A stretch of DNA of 64,000 nucleotides from Tetradesmus obliquus (GCA_030272155.1 CP126200.1:124001-188000), one strand, 5' to 3'; counted from the first letter of the stretch, positions 1 through 11,987 are shown. A program made the numbers and translations. Notes: generated by a model from the sequence alone, not told the origin.

Positions 1-411
1 TGGTGAAGCTGCAGATTAAACACAATTCCTTTTTTGGAGTCATTGTCCCAGGGTTGTTCTTCGATTAGAATCCAGTAATTGGCATGGCGTGGAAGTGCTG
101 CCTCTACATCATCTGTAACTGAGTCTAAATACCGCTTCACCTGGTCTGTGCTTCGCACAACTTGCTCATGTGTGTTCAAAAGCGCGTGTCGGTTTCAGTA
201 AACAATTGTCTGGGTGGTGCTTTCAAAGGCACAAACTCCGGCATTTTGCGTGCCGGGGTCAATAGATAGGCAATACCTTCCAGGAGGTTGGGGGTTGCTG
301 CGGAGCATATGTGTATGTTGTGTTCATTCGACATATTTTATTGTATGTGTAACTTCTCCTTTCTTATTGTCTTTTGTGTGTGCCACCACCTGCACCCTTG
401 CACGCTTGCAG

Positions 412-879
412 GGGCCCTCCAGCTGGATGGCGCAAGGCCACAGCCGCGTGCTGCTGCAAGCGTAGCTGCGGTTGCTATCACTGCACTGCAGCAGCAGCAT
501 CAGCAGCAGCCAGTGCTGGAGCCAGCAGCGGTTGCAGGACAGCTAGATGCCCCCAGCAGCATCACTGCAGCAGCGCTGGACGCAGTTTCATATCTGGCCA
601 TGGCGCTCAGCGGCGAGGCAGATGCAGCGCATGCCGCCGCAGCAGCCGCTGTGGTCCCCGTGCTGAGGCTTGCAGAGCCAGCTGTGGCAGCAGCCATCAA
701 GCAAGGGCTCAAGCAGCTGTATGCGGCAGCACGCGAGGGTGCTTCAGTGCCTGTAGCTGTCCTGCAGGCACTCACAAGCAGCCTCAGGGCACTCGCTGTG
801 CCGACGCGTGGCACCGTTCCTGCCATCCCTACATCAGCAGCAGCGGCACCACCACCCAGCACAGGCCGACAGCGCCATA

Positions 880-914
<35 letters not shown>

Positions 915-1396
915 GGAGAGCAGCAAGAAGCGAAAGCTGCAGAAGCCCCCACCTGCATCATCTGATGACCGGCCTGGCATCTGGCTCGATGACGATGAGT
1001 ACTGGGTCCAGCTGGGCGACCATGTGTTCATGGAGGTGGAGTGCAGCGCAAAGAACGTGCGAGACAAAGCCAGCTTCAAAGGCTGCTGCTGCTGTTGCTG
1101 CACAGGATGCAGGTGGCCCCAATGGCAGCAGCAGCAGCAGCAGCAGCAGCAGTGACACACAGCACCTGGTTTGGATGTTCCGCGTGGAGCGCGTGGAAGA
1201 CAGCTGCGTGTATGGCCGTTTCTACCAGAATGTAGCGCGCGACCTTGCCCAGCCCCTGGAGCTGCAGCGCAAGACTCAAGTGCTGTGCAGCGACAAGATC
1301 AGCTGCATCCTGCATGTGCGGCGCAGGAGATGCTGGTTGCAGTGGAGGCCGAGTGGCTGCAGGAGGTGCAGGCGGGGCTCTGCAGCTGAGACTTGA
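412..1396 (+). CDS. Low-complexity host gene, possibly with a BAH-like domain (partial, exon limits uncertain)
   Basis: An exon appears to begin after the acceptor at 410-411 and reads into an Ala/Gln-rich region with a helical stretch, then Ser/Pro-rich sequence, then a CAG run (about 881-912). After the run coding sense continues in another frame with a basic patch (KKRK) and an acidic segment (WLDDDEYWVQLGDHVF). A second CAG run (about 1124-1154) is followed, again in another frame, by HLVWMFRVERV and GRFYQN. The pattern GD.V(F/Y) followed by W..RVE and a RFYQ block is reminiscent of BAH chromatin-reader domains, but this is a weak resemblance seen by eye. Either small introns or repeat-length changes explain the frame switches. 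The 5' end and any downstream exons are not resolved. A partial paralogous copy of the 3' end lies at 6934-7093. Confidence 0.4.
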
Positions 1397-2882
1397 GTTT
1401 GGTGGCCTGACATGCAAAGTGTTTGCAGCAGCTCCAGGGCTGCTGGCATGAATATGCTGCTGCACATAGCTGGTGGTTTGTGGCAAGTCCGAGTATAGTG
1501 TACGGTGAAAGGGTGAGCCCTTACCCTTCTCATGCAGGCGTGGATGAGGCCAGCTGCAACGAGCGAGGGGCAAAGGGACCCGCGGATGCGTGACGGGCTC
1601 ATCTTTACCATTATCACCACCATCGGGTGATAAAGTTACACCAGCAACGTGGCTTGACTGGCAGTACCTAGCTCTTCTTGGCTGTTTGCCAACTAGTGTT
1701 TAGGGAGACCGCCTCCGTGTAACAAACTACCTGCCTACAACGTTGTCACTGCAGCGGCGCATCACAGATATGTTTCAGCCTGCTGCTCTCACTGCTGCAC
1801 AGCAGCAACATAATGCATTGTTGCAGCAACGCAGGCAGCAGCGGCAGCAGCAGTTGGAACAGCATGGTAACAAGAAGTAGCGCAGTAGCTGACTGAACCA
1901 TTGCTGCCCATCCTTACCACTGCTAGGGCTGGTGGTGGTGCAGCCTGTTCCATCTTGTTCCATCTGGAACACGTAAAAGCACCTTCCACATTAAGTTTAA
2001 CGTGTTTTGGGCAGGCGATCGAACTGCGACAGCCGTAGACCGAATATATCAGACGCAGCCTGTGTTGTCGTGTGAAAGTAGCGATGCAACATGCAACAGA
2101 GCTGTACAATACGCTGATTAAGGGCATTCAGCAACATTAGTTCAACCGACAGCAGCTAGGGAACCACAAGCAGCAAGCAGGAGCACAAGCAGAAGCCAAG
2201 CATTAGCAGCACACCGATGCTGCGTGCTGTGCAGAAGCTCCCCGGTGTTCAAGGTGATCTACGAATAGTAAACGTACGTGTGCCTGTTATGCATGCCTCG
2301 TGTGGCTGCAGGTGTGCTGAACGCGCCTGTCTGCTGTTTTGTGTCTGTGCAGCCTTCAGCAGCAGCCTCACCTCTGCTGCGGATTCTGAAGATGTGGCTG
2401 CTGCACAAAACAGGGTGTCTGAAAGGGTCTTTCCTATGGCAGGGCTTCTGGGCAGGCGCATGCAGCCTCTGCAGCTGTTGCCTGGCAGCAGCAGCATCAG
2501 CAGCATCCGCAACGCTGTTCAGCGTGCGCAGGCTGTAGAGGCTGGGGCGGTTGTGCTTCTGCATCAGATCTTCTGGGGGTGCGGTGATGCCTGCAGGCAG
2601 AGTGCAAGCAAAAAACATGAGGTTCTCAGTATCATTGCCTGCATTACCTGGTTCTGGGGTCTGCCATTCCAAGATAATTCACCAGGCCAGCCCTGCGCAA
2701 TTCATCAGCCGCGCATAGGCACAACCTGTTTGCAGACCTGCTGGCACATGTAAAGTTGCAAAACACTGGCTACTTCAGGCTCTGGCTTGCAGATGAACAG
2801 ACACCAAATGAGACCCAAACTGTGAGGTATCACTCTGCCCATCAGCAGCCCCTGTTGTTGCAGTATCGTAATGTGCAGACTG
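1397..2882. other. Stretch without a supported gene
   Basis: Open frames exist on both strands (for example plus-strand 2217-2753) but none shows a domain, a consistent codon pattern or supporting splice sites. A direct repeat is visible: the segment around 2765-2805 (cactggctacttcaggctct and following) resembles 2878-2910 (ctgctacttcaggctttggc). I see nothing else assignable. Confidence 0.3.
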
Positions 2883-5056
2883 CTACTTCAGGCTTTGGCT
2901 TTCGGATGAGCAGACATCTACATGACCGCAATAGCAGCTCGTACCTCTAGACTTTTCAAAGCTGTTGCCCAAGCATTTGGCTCCAGCAAGGGCAGAGTTG
3001 ACCATGCTTGGGGTGACCTCGTCAAAGCTGGCAACGTGCTGCAACCCCCCATACGGCAGGGTGCAACCCATGGCATCGTTGGGAGTGCGCTGGGGCTCAG
3101 AGATGCTGCCCTCACCACCGCTGCTGCTGCTACTGCTGCTGTTCCTCCCCCTGCTGCTGCTGCTGCTGCTTTCACCGCCACTGCTGCTGCTTCGACTGCC
3201 ACTGCTGGTGGAGGCACTGCCAGCCCCACGCTGCTGCTTGACAATGGGCTCTGCTGGTGACACTGGCTGCAGGTACGTGAGCACAGCAAAGGCTAGCGCA
3301 GTGATGCTGGCCAGGCACAGGCCGCTGCAAGCTGCAGGCAGGATGTCGTGGTACTCTGGCATGCCAAAGTCCATGTAGCCCTTGCAGTGGGGCCGATGGC
3401 GTTGATGCTGTGGCTTGAATGGGTAACATGATGATGATGATGATGTAGCCCTTGCAGTGGTAGTACACTGCAGAAAAGCATGTGCCCAGTGTGGCCTGGA
3501 ATTGCGCCAGCAGCCCGCTGAGACCTAGAACCCACACTGGCGGCTCAGATGACAGCCCTGGCACACTGCTGTGGTCCCAGGCGCCACGTGCGGTCTCTGC
3601 CTGGCGTGAGCCCATATACAGGTGCTGCGTCGTGGCCAGCAGGCCCTGTGCAGCCTGCCGCGCCCTGAAAGCTGCGCTGGTTGTTGCATACTGCCCCCCG
3701 CTGGTCAGCCTAGAAGGGTGGAACCACATCGGATCGCCGCTCTCCTTGAGGGAATGCTGCTGAGCACTGCAGGCAGGGCATGTGCACACAGTACGACAAC
3801 GCACAGTCAGCAGCTAGCACATCATGAAGGCAAGTGAACTTGGCTAAACTGTCGCTGATGTAGGGTTGTCGCATGCCAGCTGGCAGCAAAACATACTTCA
3901 CCACACATGGGCACATGCAGCATTAGCAAAGCTGGTGTAGCTCAGGATGGTTGGCCTTACTTGATCTCCTTCAGTGCTGACAGCAGCTCAGCCTCGAGGT
4001 ACATGACCTTCTCTACTGCAAAGTTGAAGCTGACTGGCATGGCCTTGAACCGCGGTTTGGAGGTGCCTGCCAGTGCTGCTGCTGCTTTCTTGCTGCTGCC
4101 AGGAGGGAGGCCACCCTGCGACAGCACCACAAACACACATGCAGGCGTGTGGTTATGACATAAACTTTGGTGGTTGATCATGGTCCGTTGCTTGCTTGCC
4201 CAAAAAAGTTCTGAAAGCAAGAACCTGAGGGAAGCAAAAATAATTTCTGTGTTAAAGCAAAGCATGCTATTGTGGGCAATGTGCTACCTCAGGGTTGAGA
4301 CTAAGAAGTGCTAATCATCTGAAAGCAAAAGCCTGAGGGATGCACCAAAGTACAGCATATTGCTCTCTGCAAGCATTGCAAGCCTTTGCATGTTCAGTAG
4401 GTTTGTGCATTTGAAGAGCTTCTGCAAGCTATCCTGGTATGCATGCAAGTGAGCAGGCAACTGCTGAAGTTCACCTTGCAGCCCCACCACGCATCCATCA
4501 GGCGGGTGACGGTCCTGGAGTTGGCAGGGAAAGCCAGGTCAACCTGCACAGGATCATGAAAGGTTAGAGGGATTGTGCCACAGCCAGTTGCTGGGCAATG
4601 CTCAACATCGGCCGTTGACTTACCTGCAGTTGCTGGATCCTGCCAGCAGCATCTTCGCACTCAATGTGGCGCTTGCAACTGACTTGCTCCTCTGAAGACG
4701 GTGCAAGAGTGCGGCCAAGCCACAACGGCAGCCTCAGTTCCTGCACAAACTGTGGGGGAGTCAGCAGCAGCACATTCACAAAAGCTAAGAGCTGGTGCCA
4801 GCAAGACTTACATACCTGGTCCTGTGCGGTGCTGGGCTGCAAATCCAGCGACATGCCTGTAGCAAAGCTTGCGCACACCATGAACTCCCACTGCTGCAGG
4901 TCACCGTTCACAAGCACATTAAAGGCATCTGAACCAGCGTGTTGGGCCCGCTGCTGTAGGCGCCGCAGAGCAGCTCCATGCACGCGGGGCGAGGTGTTCC
5001 TAATCATCAGGCGGCTGCCCAAGGCCAGCCTTCCCAGCGACTTGTGGCCCTGGTGA
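2883..5056 (-). CDS. Multi-exon host gene, unknown function, one putative membrane segment
   Basis: Minus-strand exons follow each other with good splice sites: about 5056-4822 (RLMIRNTSPRVHGAALRR and QQWEFMVCASFATG), 4745-4624 (LRLPLWLGRTLAPSSEEQV), 4543-4475 (VDLAFPANSRTVTRLMDAWW; donor AAG|GTGAAC), 4115-3962 (FKAMPVSFNFAVEKVMYLEAELLSALKEI; donor GTAAGG), then 3760-3461 and 3373-2883. The last exon has a hydrophobic stretch (ILPAACSGLCLASITALAFAVLTYL in pieces, about 25 residues) that looks like a transmembrane helix, followed by a Ser/Gly-rich tail. Between the last two exon parts an 18-bp repeat (3373-3390 and 3443-3460) brackets a 70-bp insertion that shifts the frame. I do not recognise a family. 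Confidence 0.5.
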
Positions 5057-5213
5057 GTGTTTCTGCTGCTGTGTCAGTGTGAGTCTGTGGACTGCAGCTG
5101 GGTGCTTGCCAGGGTGATGACGGCATTGCCAGGCTGTGATATGTAGTACTCACCTGCATGTCTCGTAGCAGCTGCAATGACGCTGCAATGATGCCACATA
5201 TGCCCTTTCACTT

Positions 5214-6814
5214 GTGGCATTTAAAATGAGCATGTGTGTGGGGCTGCTCCTGCAGGTACCTCGCGCGCGCTGGCTGCTCAGCAGCAGCAAAATCCTGGCG
5301 CAACTACGTGCAGAACTACATGTTTGGATTTGGCCCCCGGCTGACCTACGCGAAGCATGCTGGCAGGGACGTGCATGTGGTGAGCTTCAAGCTTCACTGC
5401 TAGGCTGGTGAGCATCATGCCTGGGATGGCATTGTGCTAGGGGCATGTGCGGCTTGCCTGTGCGTCTTTCTGCAGTGTTCAGCTGGGTCAAGCATGTTTT
5501 CCTAGCATGCTGCAGTTAATCGGACAGTCACATGTTTATACTGGCCCTGACCTGACCTGCCTTCGCTGCTCCGCCTGCTGCACAGGTGTCCCAGCCTGGC
5601 CAACAGTGGCTTGTTGACCAGCCTGGATGAGGCATGCACGGCGCAACTGCAGCAGACCACAGAGCTCGCACAGCTATTCGGGCTCAACAAATGCACTCCA
5701 GATGTCTGGCAAGAGCATCATCAACTGCTTGGAAGCAGAGGGCAGCCTCAGCGGGATGCTGCGCAAACTGACAGTGCCGCTGATGCATACAGGCTACGAG
5801 CTGGCCAAGTGCAAGGCAGCTTGCGAGTGGCAGTACGAGCACATGTCAGCAGCAGAAGCCGATGCGCACCTGCAACAACCGCGCGACAGCATTCACGCCA
5901 ACAACGCAGAGCTGTATGGCGCAGGCGGGCTGCCCACCAAACCTGCATGCCCGGTGCTCCTGCAGAGCGTGGTCTGCTTGCTGGCAGCTGACTGGGATGC
6001 CATCAAAAGCAGCTTTGCAAACCCAGAAGCCCGCAGCGAGGCAGTGCTAGCGACAGCAGCAGCTGCTGCTGCGTCCGCTGTGCAGGCTGCCGCAGACACA
6101 GCAAGGCACGTGGCAGCCGGCAATGCAGCTGCTGCAGATGCCAGTGCACTTGCAGCAGATAGCGCTGCAGCTGCTGCGCGCAACAACACCCGCCTGGCAC
6201 TTGCCCTTGCGCAGGAGGCAGCAGCAGCGCCACCAGCAGCAGGGCGTGGGCCAGCAACGGGGCCAGCAGAGCCAGCAAGAATTGCAGCAGAGCCAGCAGG
6301 CACTGCAGGAACTGCAGCAGCGGCAGCATCACTTGAGTCAGCAGCAGGCGTGTTGGCACAAGCAGCAGCAGCATCGCCAGGCCCTGCAGGTGCCATCACG
6401 CTGCTGCGTGGTGCTGGCTTGCTGCTGCTGGTACCCAACAGCAAGCTGTGGCACCAGCTGTCCAAGCCGTTGTGTGTGCTGGGCGGCAGCTGCAGCATCC
6501 GCAACACCACCTACAGCCGCTACACCATTGCTCAGCTCATGACCCCTGCTGGGTTTCACATGCAAGCCGGCCAGCAGCAGCGCGTGCAAGTGCGCGTGGC
6601 TGCTGATTTTGTTGCTGGTGGCAGATCACTGAGCGGCTACTGGGCCAAGCAGCCATGCGATGTGTATGTCTGGCCTGACGAGACCTTGCTGCTTTGGGAG
6701 CAGCCCAGCCACAAGCTGGGGGCCAAGTTTGGCGGCGACGCTGCCAGCTATGCCTACCCAGCGTTGTACAGCACGTTTACGGAGGGGCGCGTGGCGGCTG
6801 CAATAGGTGAGTAA
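5214..6814 (+). CDS. Host gene, unknown; Ala-rich linker then a folded C-terminal region
   Basis: Coding sense is visible from short 5' exons (about 5256-5385 and 5587-5700) into a long exon ending near 6814, where a donor-like GGTGAGTA follows. The long exon reads MSGKSIINCLEAEGSLSG, then YELAKCKAACEWQYEHM, then about 100 residues of Ala-rich sequence, then a more ordinary region with PNSKLWHQLSKPLCVLGG, NTTYSRYTIAQLMTPAGF and KQPCDVYVWPDETLLLWEQP. The latter looks like a structured domain, but I cannot name it. A frame change near 5700 needs a small intron or a 1-nt indel. The gene probably continues beyond 6814, since the frame runs into a splice donor rather than a convincing stop. Confidence 0.45.
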
Positions 6815-6933
6815 GCCTTGCAGTGAGGTTGGCTACATTCTCTAGGTTTTTGCCCTTCTGGTTGTAGTTGCTGAGATATTTCAAAATCTAAGATGGTGAC
6901 TGGACCCACATGTAACTACTCTCTCTCAAAAAT

Positions 6934-7093
6934 TCTTCGAGTGTGCTTTGCAGTGACAAGATCAGCAGCATCCTGCATGTGCTGCAGCCCTCTTGAGAGC
7001 AGCAGCGCGGCGCTGGAGACGCTGGCTGCAGTAGAGACTGAGTGGCTGCAGGAGGTGCAAGCTGGGCTCTGTGCAGCTGAGACAGGAGTTTGA
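6934..7093 (+). pseudogene. Duplicated 3'-exon fragment, paralogue of 1283-1396
   Basis: About 160 bp are clearly similar to the end of the first gene. Both contain the run tgtgca/ttgca-gtgacaagatcag, a segment encoding SC(I/M)(L/C)HV-like residues, and the shared peptide EWLQEVQAGLC close to the end. The copy here has an insertion of Ser/Ala codons and a stop in the frame equivalent to the first copy. It is either an exon of a tandem paralogue or a remnant; no intact surrounding gene was found. Confidence 0.4.
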
Positions 7094-7639
7094 GCGGTGT
7101 GGTGGATGTGGTGTCTATGCATGATGTATCTTCACAGTAGCTGGTTGTGCAGTGAGCTGTGGCAGGACATGCGGGAAATTCTCTGGCAACACCCTGCCCA
7201 GTTAAAGCATCCAATGCAGGCCCCTGTGACTGTAACACAAGCCTTGCCATTTGCATCCTTTGTGTTGGCGTGTGCTTGAAAGAGGACAGCAGTGCAAGGT
7301 AGCACTGCTAGTGGATGCTAGTGTATGCTACTGTGGTCAGCCTGAGGAATAGCAATATCAAGCAACGCTTGTCAACGGCGTCCCTTTAACGATATCACAA
7401 TGACTGAACTGCGTCTGAGCGGCTCCCAGTAAGAGCGGGACCCCACCTACGCTGCGAGTAGGTAGCCCGCCGAGAGTTTGTGGGTTTGCTCGCTGTTCGC
7501 AGTTGTCATACGTTTGAAACTTTGCTTAGGGATATCAGTATGTTTTCTTCGTACGTTTGCGTCGTGCTTGGAGCTGACATAGCGAATGGCGTCAAACGTG
7601 TGCCACGTGTCCACCTCAGGGTTGACTATTGATGCAACA
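7094..7639. other. Stretch without a supported gene
   Basis: Nothing convincing. On the minus strand 7470-7640 there is a short open stretch containing VDTWHTFDAIRYVSSKHDAN, whose composition resembles real protein and could be a fragment of a transposon or host exon, but no motif is recognisable. Confidence 0.25.
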
Positions 7640-7775
7640 GTTGCATGTATGTAACATGTAACACTCAACAGACATTGAGTGTTATGTAACATTGTAACAT
7701 GTATGTAGCATTGTAACACTCAACACACATTGATTGTTTATGTATGTAACATTGTAACACTCAACACACATTATG
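7640..7775. repeat. AT-rich minisatellite built from a (tg)taacaYtcaacacacattga unit
   Basis: Three to four imperfect units are visible, each with a 'gtaacactcaacacacatt' or 'gtaacatgtaacactcaac' core and variable tgtatgtaacattg spacers. It immediately precedes the LINE fragment at 7798, so it may be a target-site or 5'-truncation neighbourhood rather than a functional element. Confidence 0.6.
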
Positions 7776-7797
7776 CCCCAGTTGTGCAGGCAGGCAT

Positions 7798-8031
7798 GTT
7801 GAGGATGAAAAGCATGTTATATTTGAGTGCTACTGGTATTATGATCTGCATGAGCGCTTTCGCAGACTGTATCGGGGCACTGGGGGTCCCAGTGACCCGG
7901 CCTGTATGTTGCGCTTGATGAATCACTCTGATCAAGCTGCAGTTGCTAGACTAGTTCAGTTGATCGACTTGCGACATCAGGAGCCGCTTTGCGATCTGAT
8001 GTATGATGACTACCAAGATGAGCTCTGGTAG
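7798..8031 (+). pseudogene. 3' fragment of a non-LTR retrotransposon (LINE) reverse transcriptase
   Basis: An open 78-codon frame without a start ends in TAG at 8029-8031. It begins VEDEKHVIFECYWY and continues DLHERFRRLY, with RLMNHSDQAAVARLVQ further on. The pattern VED..H..FEC..Y...R..F..L(F/Y) is the zinc-binding tail that follows the reverse transcriptase domain in many non-LTR elements, including those common in chlorophytes. Upstream the coding sense stops abruptly at a minisatellite, consistent with 5' truncation, the usual fate of LINE copies. No poly(A) or 3' repeat was defined. Confidence 0.65.
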
Positions 8032-8175
8032 TGCTTGAGGTTTTCTTTTTGCTTCTTGTGTTCTCTGGTCCGCTTGGTTGCTTTGCCGCCCAATGAGCCT
8101 GTCATTGGCTCCCCAAACGGGCGAAGTTACTGGTGTAACTTCCAAAATGTGAGTGGCCCGGGATGCCTTAAGACT

Positions 8176-8252
8176 CGTCCACCTAGCGCAGCGGTGAGGG
8201 CAGTGGATTGAGAGGAGGAAAGTCGTGGGTTCGAGCCTTGCGCCAGGAGCTT
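8176..8252 (+). mobile_element. tRNA-like head of a putative SINE
   Basis: An A-box-like TAGCGCAGCGG (8184-8194) and a B-box GGTTCGAGCC (8228-8237) have the spacing expected of an internal RNA polymerase III promoter. Acceptor-stem pairing is poor (gtccacc against gccagga), so it is not a working tRNA. A following region to about 8480 contains short inverted copies of 'gtccactg/cagtggac' type motifs that could be the SINE body. Family and 3' end are not resolved. Confidence 0.4.
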
Positions 8253-8900
8253 AGGGAATTGACGGTGCAGAAGGATGCCGTGCATTGGCTAAGCGGAGGA
8301 GGGCTGGTGTACGTGCAGTCAGGATTAGGGTTGCTCGCCAGACACTGTGACAAAGGCGCATCCACACAGCGTCCACTGAGCGTCCACAGACGGCCGTCCA
8401 GTGGGCCTGTGGATGGCGTCCAGTGGCCATCCACAGAGGGCACGTATCCAGTGAGCCCGTGGATGGGCTGCTGCGGTCTGTGGATACGACTGGATCGTTA
8501 CGTGGATGAACTTAGACAGCGCCGGGAGCGCGTTCCAATGCTGTATTTCATTTAAAACGTTAACACAAAGCCTAATACATGGCTCGTAAGACCTCAGAGC
8601 CCAGTTCACAGCTGCGGGGCCACCCTCGAGCTCGGGGCTGCTGTATCCGGTACCGTGGCACTACTGCTATGCAACGCACTGTACCACACTGAAATTGAGG
8701 CTGATCAAAAGAACACAATATGCACACCATACAAGATGCATTGGGCCCGCTTGGCACTCCAGCACCGCAAGGCGTACACACATGCACACAAGGTGCGCAT
8801 GCGCACATGCACACAATAGTACATTCAACACGGTGTAACACACGGCATCAGCCATCTTGGTGCCAGCACACCTCACCAACCCGTATAGCCACGCCTACAA

Positions 8901-8983
8901 TCACTCCTGGAGCCTCAGCGGCAGCCCAGCGCTGCGCCTCGGCCGCTTGTCTGACTCTACACCCACGCCAGCTTGCTGCACAC

Positions 8984-9035
<52 letters not shown>

Positions 9036-9879
9036 ATGCAGTTCCCTCCACTCATCATCATCACTGCCCACCTCTGCAGCAGCCTTGCCATCCCCAGGCG
9101 CGTCATCCTCACTGCACCCTACATCCTCCTCGGTGTCCTCGCTTGACGCGGCCGCCTTACGCCTGTTGGGCTTGCGGCGCTTGGGCGCAGCATCCTTCTT
9201 GCCTGCTGCGGCTGCTGTCTTGCGCTTGAGTCGAGCTGCGAGTGCAGCCCCTTCGTCCGCAGCCGCTGACCCCTTCTTGCCCTTGCCCTTGCCCGACAGC
9301 CGGTTGGTCTTCTTGCCTGGGTCGGTGGGGTGCTGCACACGCATGGCTCCGTCACCTGGCTGCCGCCCAGCCAGTACTGCCTCATACAACGCCTGCAGCA
9401 GACGGCGCAGCCAACAGACAACAAAAGGACGCGCTTCAGGCATAGCCACACCTAGTCTTGCCTGCAGGAAGATGCAACCCCATGTGGCCATCATGCACAG
9501 CAGCTGTCTTGCCGGCAGAATATGCACCACCTCATGGACATCATGCTAGCAGCTGCGATGCATGCAGGAGCACTGCAGCCGACACCTGTACAGTCTGCTG
9601 TGAAACTGCAGTCTGCATTGCCTGCAGCTCACCGCGCCAAAGGACTCCTCAGCATACTCCTTGACCTGCTCCTCCGACATGCCTGCTAAGCGCCAGGCCT
9701 GCACCAATGCAACAGCTCTGTCGAACTCTGGTTGTGCTTCTGCAATAGCTGCAGCCTCTGCAGCCTGTGCACCCGTTGCTGGCTGCTGCTGCGGCGGCTG
9801 GTGCTGCTGTCCTGTGCCTGTCTGCTGCTGAGCTCGCGGTGCCCTGCGAGCTCTTGCCGCGGCAGCGCCGCGCGCAGGA

Positions 9880-9911
<32 letters not shown>

Positions 9912-11269
9912 TGCAGCAGCGGTAGCGGCGCCACCAGCCCCGTCACCAGCGCCGCCGCCAACAGCAGCAACAGCATCGACAGCAGCAGCAGCAGCTACTG
10001 CTGCAGAGCCTGAGCTGCTGCCTGCTGCACTGCCAGCAGCGGGAGCAGAAGCCGTGACGGCCGCAGCAGTGGCAGAGCCACGGCTGCCGCTGGTTGCACT
10101 GAACCCAGCAGCATCTGCTGCATGAGCAAACGGCATGGGATGCTCCTGCAGCTCCTCCTGCTCCTGCTGGTCTTGTCCCTGCTGCTCCTGCTGCTGCTGT
10201 CCCTGCTGCTGCTGTTGCTGTGGTGCAGTTGATCTGTTCCTGGGCGAGCGCCTAGGGCTGGGCTCCTGCTGCGCCGTCTGCAGGTACTGCTCCAGGTCGT
10301 CATCCACCTCAGCGCCAGCATCTGCATCACCACCTCCTTCTGCTGGCGCGAGCCCTGCATCTGCTGAAGCCGCTGCAGCTGGTAGCACTGTTGGGAATGG
10401 GCCTTGAGACACGCGGCGCTGCTGCTGTACGGCAGATGGATGGGGGGGGGGGGGGTACACGGCGGCAAGGGAGTTATCAGTGTCTGGCACAGAGTGATGT
10501 CACAATTGGAAAACTGAAATATTTGTCAAGCAGACAGACGGGGCACAGGGGCATGCAGAGTGACGGCAAGCTGGAGGGCAGACAGCCAGGTTCTTGCGCA
10601 GGCAGGCTGGCAGGCATGCGTGCGGAGCATTGGGCAGGCAGCCAGGGTATTGGGCAGGCAGGCTTGCAGGCAGACAGACAGAGTACAAGGCAGGCAGAGT
10701 GCATGGCAGGCGAATCAAAAAGCATGCACGCAAGCATGCAGGCTTGGAGAGGAAAGTCAGGCAGACCACCATCCATGCAGAACCACCACCATCTCCACCT
10801 GTCCCCGCAAACCACAGCGCACCTGCTCGCTGGAGCCCACTGAGCCGCCACCATCAGGTGTGATGCGGCTGTCCACAGGCCTAGCTGCAACTGGTGCAGT
10901 TCCCTCACTGCTAGTAGCCCTGCTCGCAGCTGCACTCCGACGCAGCTCGTTCAGGTCATGCACCAGCTGGCTTGGGAAGGCCACCCTGCCAGCACGCGCG
11001 CTGCTACCAGCGGGCCGCTGCTCGCGCTCCAGGTGCCGCAGGTACAGTGAGCGCTGCGACTGCTCCCACTTGCTGGTGGCGGCCTCAACGTCCGCCAGCT
11101 TCGCAAAGTTGGGGTTCTTTGCGACCTTCGCAGGCTCATGGTTGCGCATGTGACTGTTGGTGATGGCCCTGGCCTGCTGGGTGATCTTCCTGCATGGTTC
11201 ACAGTGGCAGAGGTGCGGACGAGCATACTTGTGCGTCGTATGTGACAGGCGTGCTGCTGACAGTCTCAA
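8901..11269 (-). CDS. Three-exon host protein with N-terminal CxCxxC...HxxxH motif and charged low-complexity tail
   Basis: Exon 1 (11269-10823) starts MRLSAARLSHTTHKY and contains LCHCEPCRK followed by SHMRNH, a CxCxxC/HxxxH arrangement likely to bind zinc. It ends at donor GAGCAG|GTGCGC. Exon 2 (about 10428-9634) is Gln/Ala/Gly rich and ends in a small structured segment (AVALVQAWRLAGMSEEQVKEY) at G|GTGAGC. Exon 3 (9392-8901) follows acceptor CTGCAG and joins in frame (..FGA|ALYEAVL). It has basic, nuclear-localisation-like runs (KRKTAAAAGKK, APKRRKPNRRK), acidic runs and a Gln run of about 16, then a stop. The composition suggests a nuclear DNA-associated protein. Similar CxCxxC/H motifs occur in transposon-derived algal proteins, so a domesticated origin is possible. 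Confidence 0.55.
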
Positions 11270-11987
11270 GGCACGCTGAATCTACTGGCATTGATGAAAC
11301 CTGCTATTTAGGGCGACATGCTGATGGTCATTGGCCTGCACTACCGCATCGCATGGCTGTGGCAAGTGCGTGCATGCTGCTGACCTCCTGTGTCGCCTGT
11401 GCTTGCAGGATAACCAAGATGGCACAATGTTGTAGCGTGTGACAAAGCCACTGAGGTTGCTGTCTGCTCACTTTTCCAGCGCGTCCAGAGTGCAGCTTGC
11501 CAGTGCGCTAGAGTCACTGGCCGAATCCGGATGAGGGTTGTGGATCAAGTGGTTGCCCATTGATGCCTATCACAAAACAGATTGCAGACTGAACCCTAGA
11601 GGCAATTTGATATGAACGTTGCTTGTCATTTAAATACGTTTAAACATATTTCGAGTGCATTACTGATATTGAAGTTGTGTTCCCGACGCCTTTAAGCGAG
11701 TCGCACTTCTCCACAAAGCGCAGCAATGGTCCTACAAGTCTGAACACGCGATTAACCCAAAATGCACAGTAACCACATGTGTAATGGATGATAAACTGAT
11801 GTGTTTGTGCAAAAATGCACACCTACTGGAAAAATGCAACTTGCGTCAAAAAGTGTAATTCTGCTGAGAAAATGCAAGCCATGCCAAACTGTGTATCGGA
11901 TCCATGTAGGTGCAACAAGGTAAAGCATGCACCTGTACACAAACTACATTACTTAGAACAATACATAGATTGGCTGAGCAGGGAACC
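11270..11987. other. Intergenic, nothing assignable
   Basis: No frame with domain or splice support was found. It probably contains the promoter region of the minus-strand gene starting at 11269, but no core element was identified. Confidence 0.3.

Noticed and set aside
10441..10454. Run of 14 G as a possible G-quadruplex or element end
   Set aside because: An isolated homopolymer in an intron with no associated structure; possibly inflated by sequencing.
10580..10760. ggcaggca-rich region as a recombination hotspot
   Set aside because: Simple-sequence drift inside an intron; no regular unit or other evidence.
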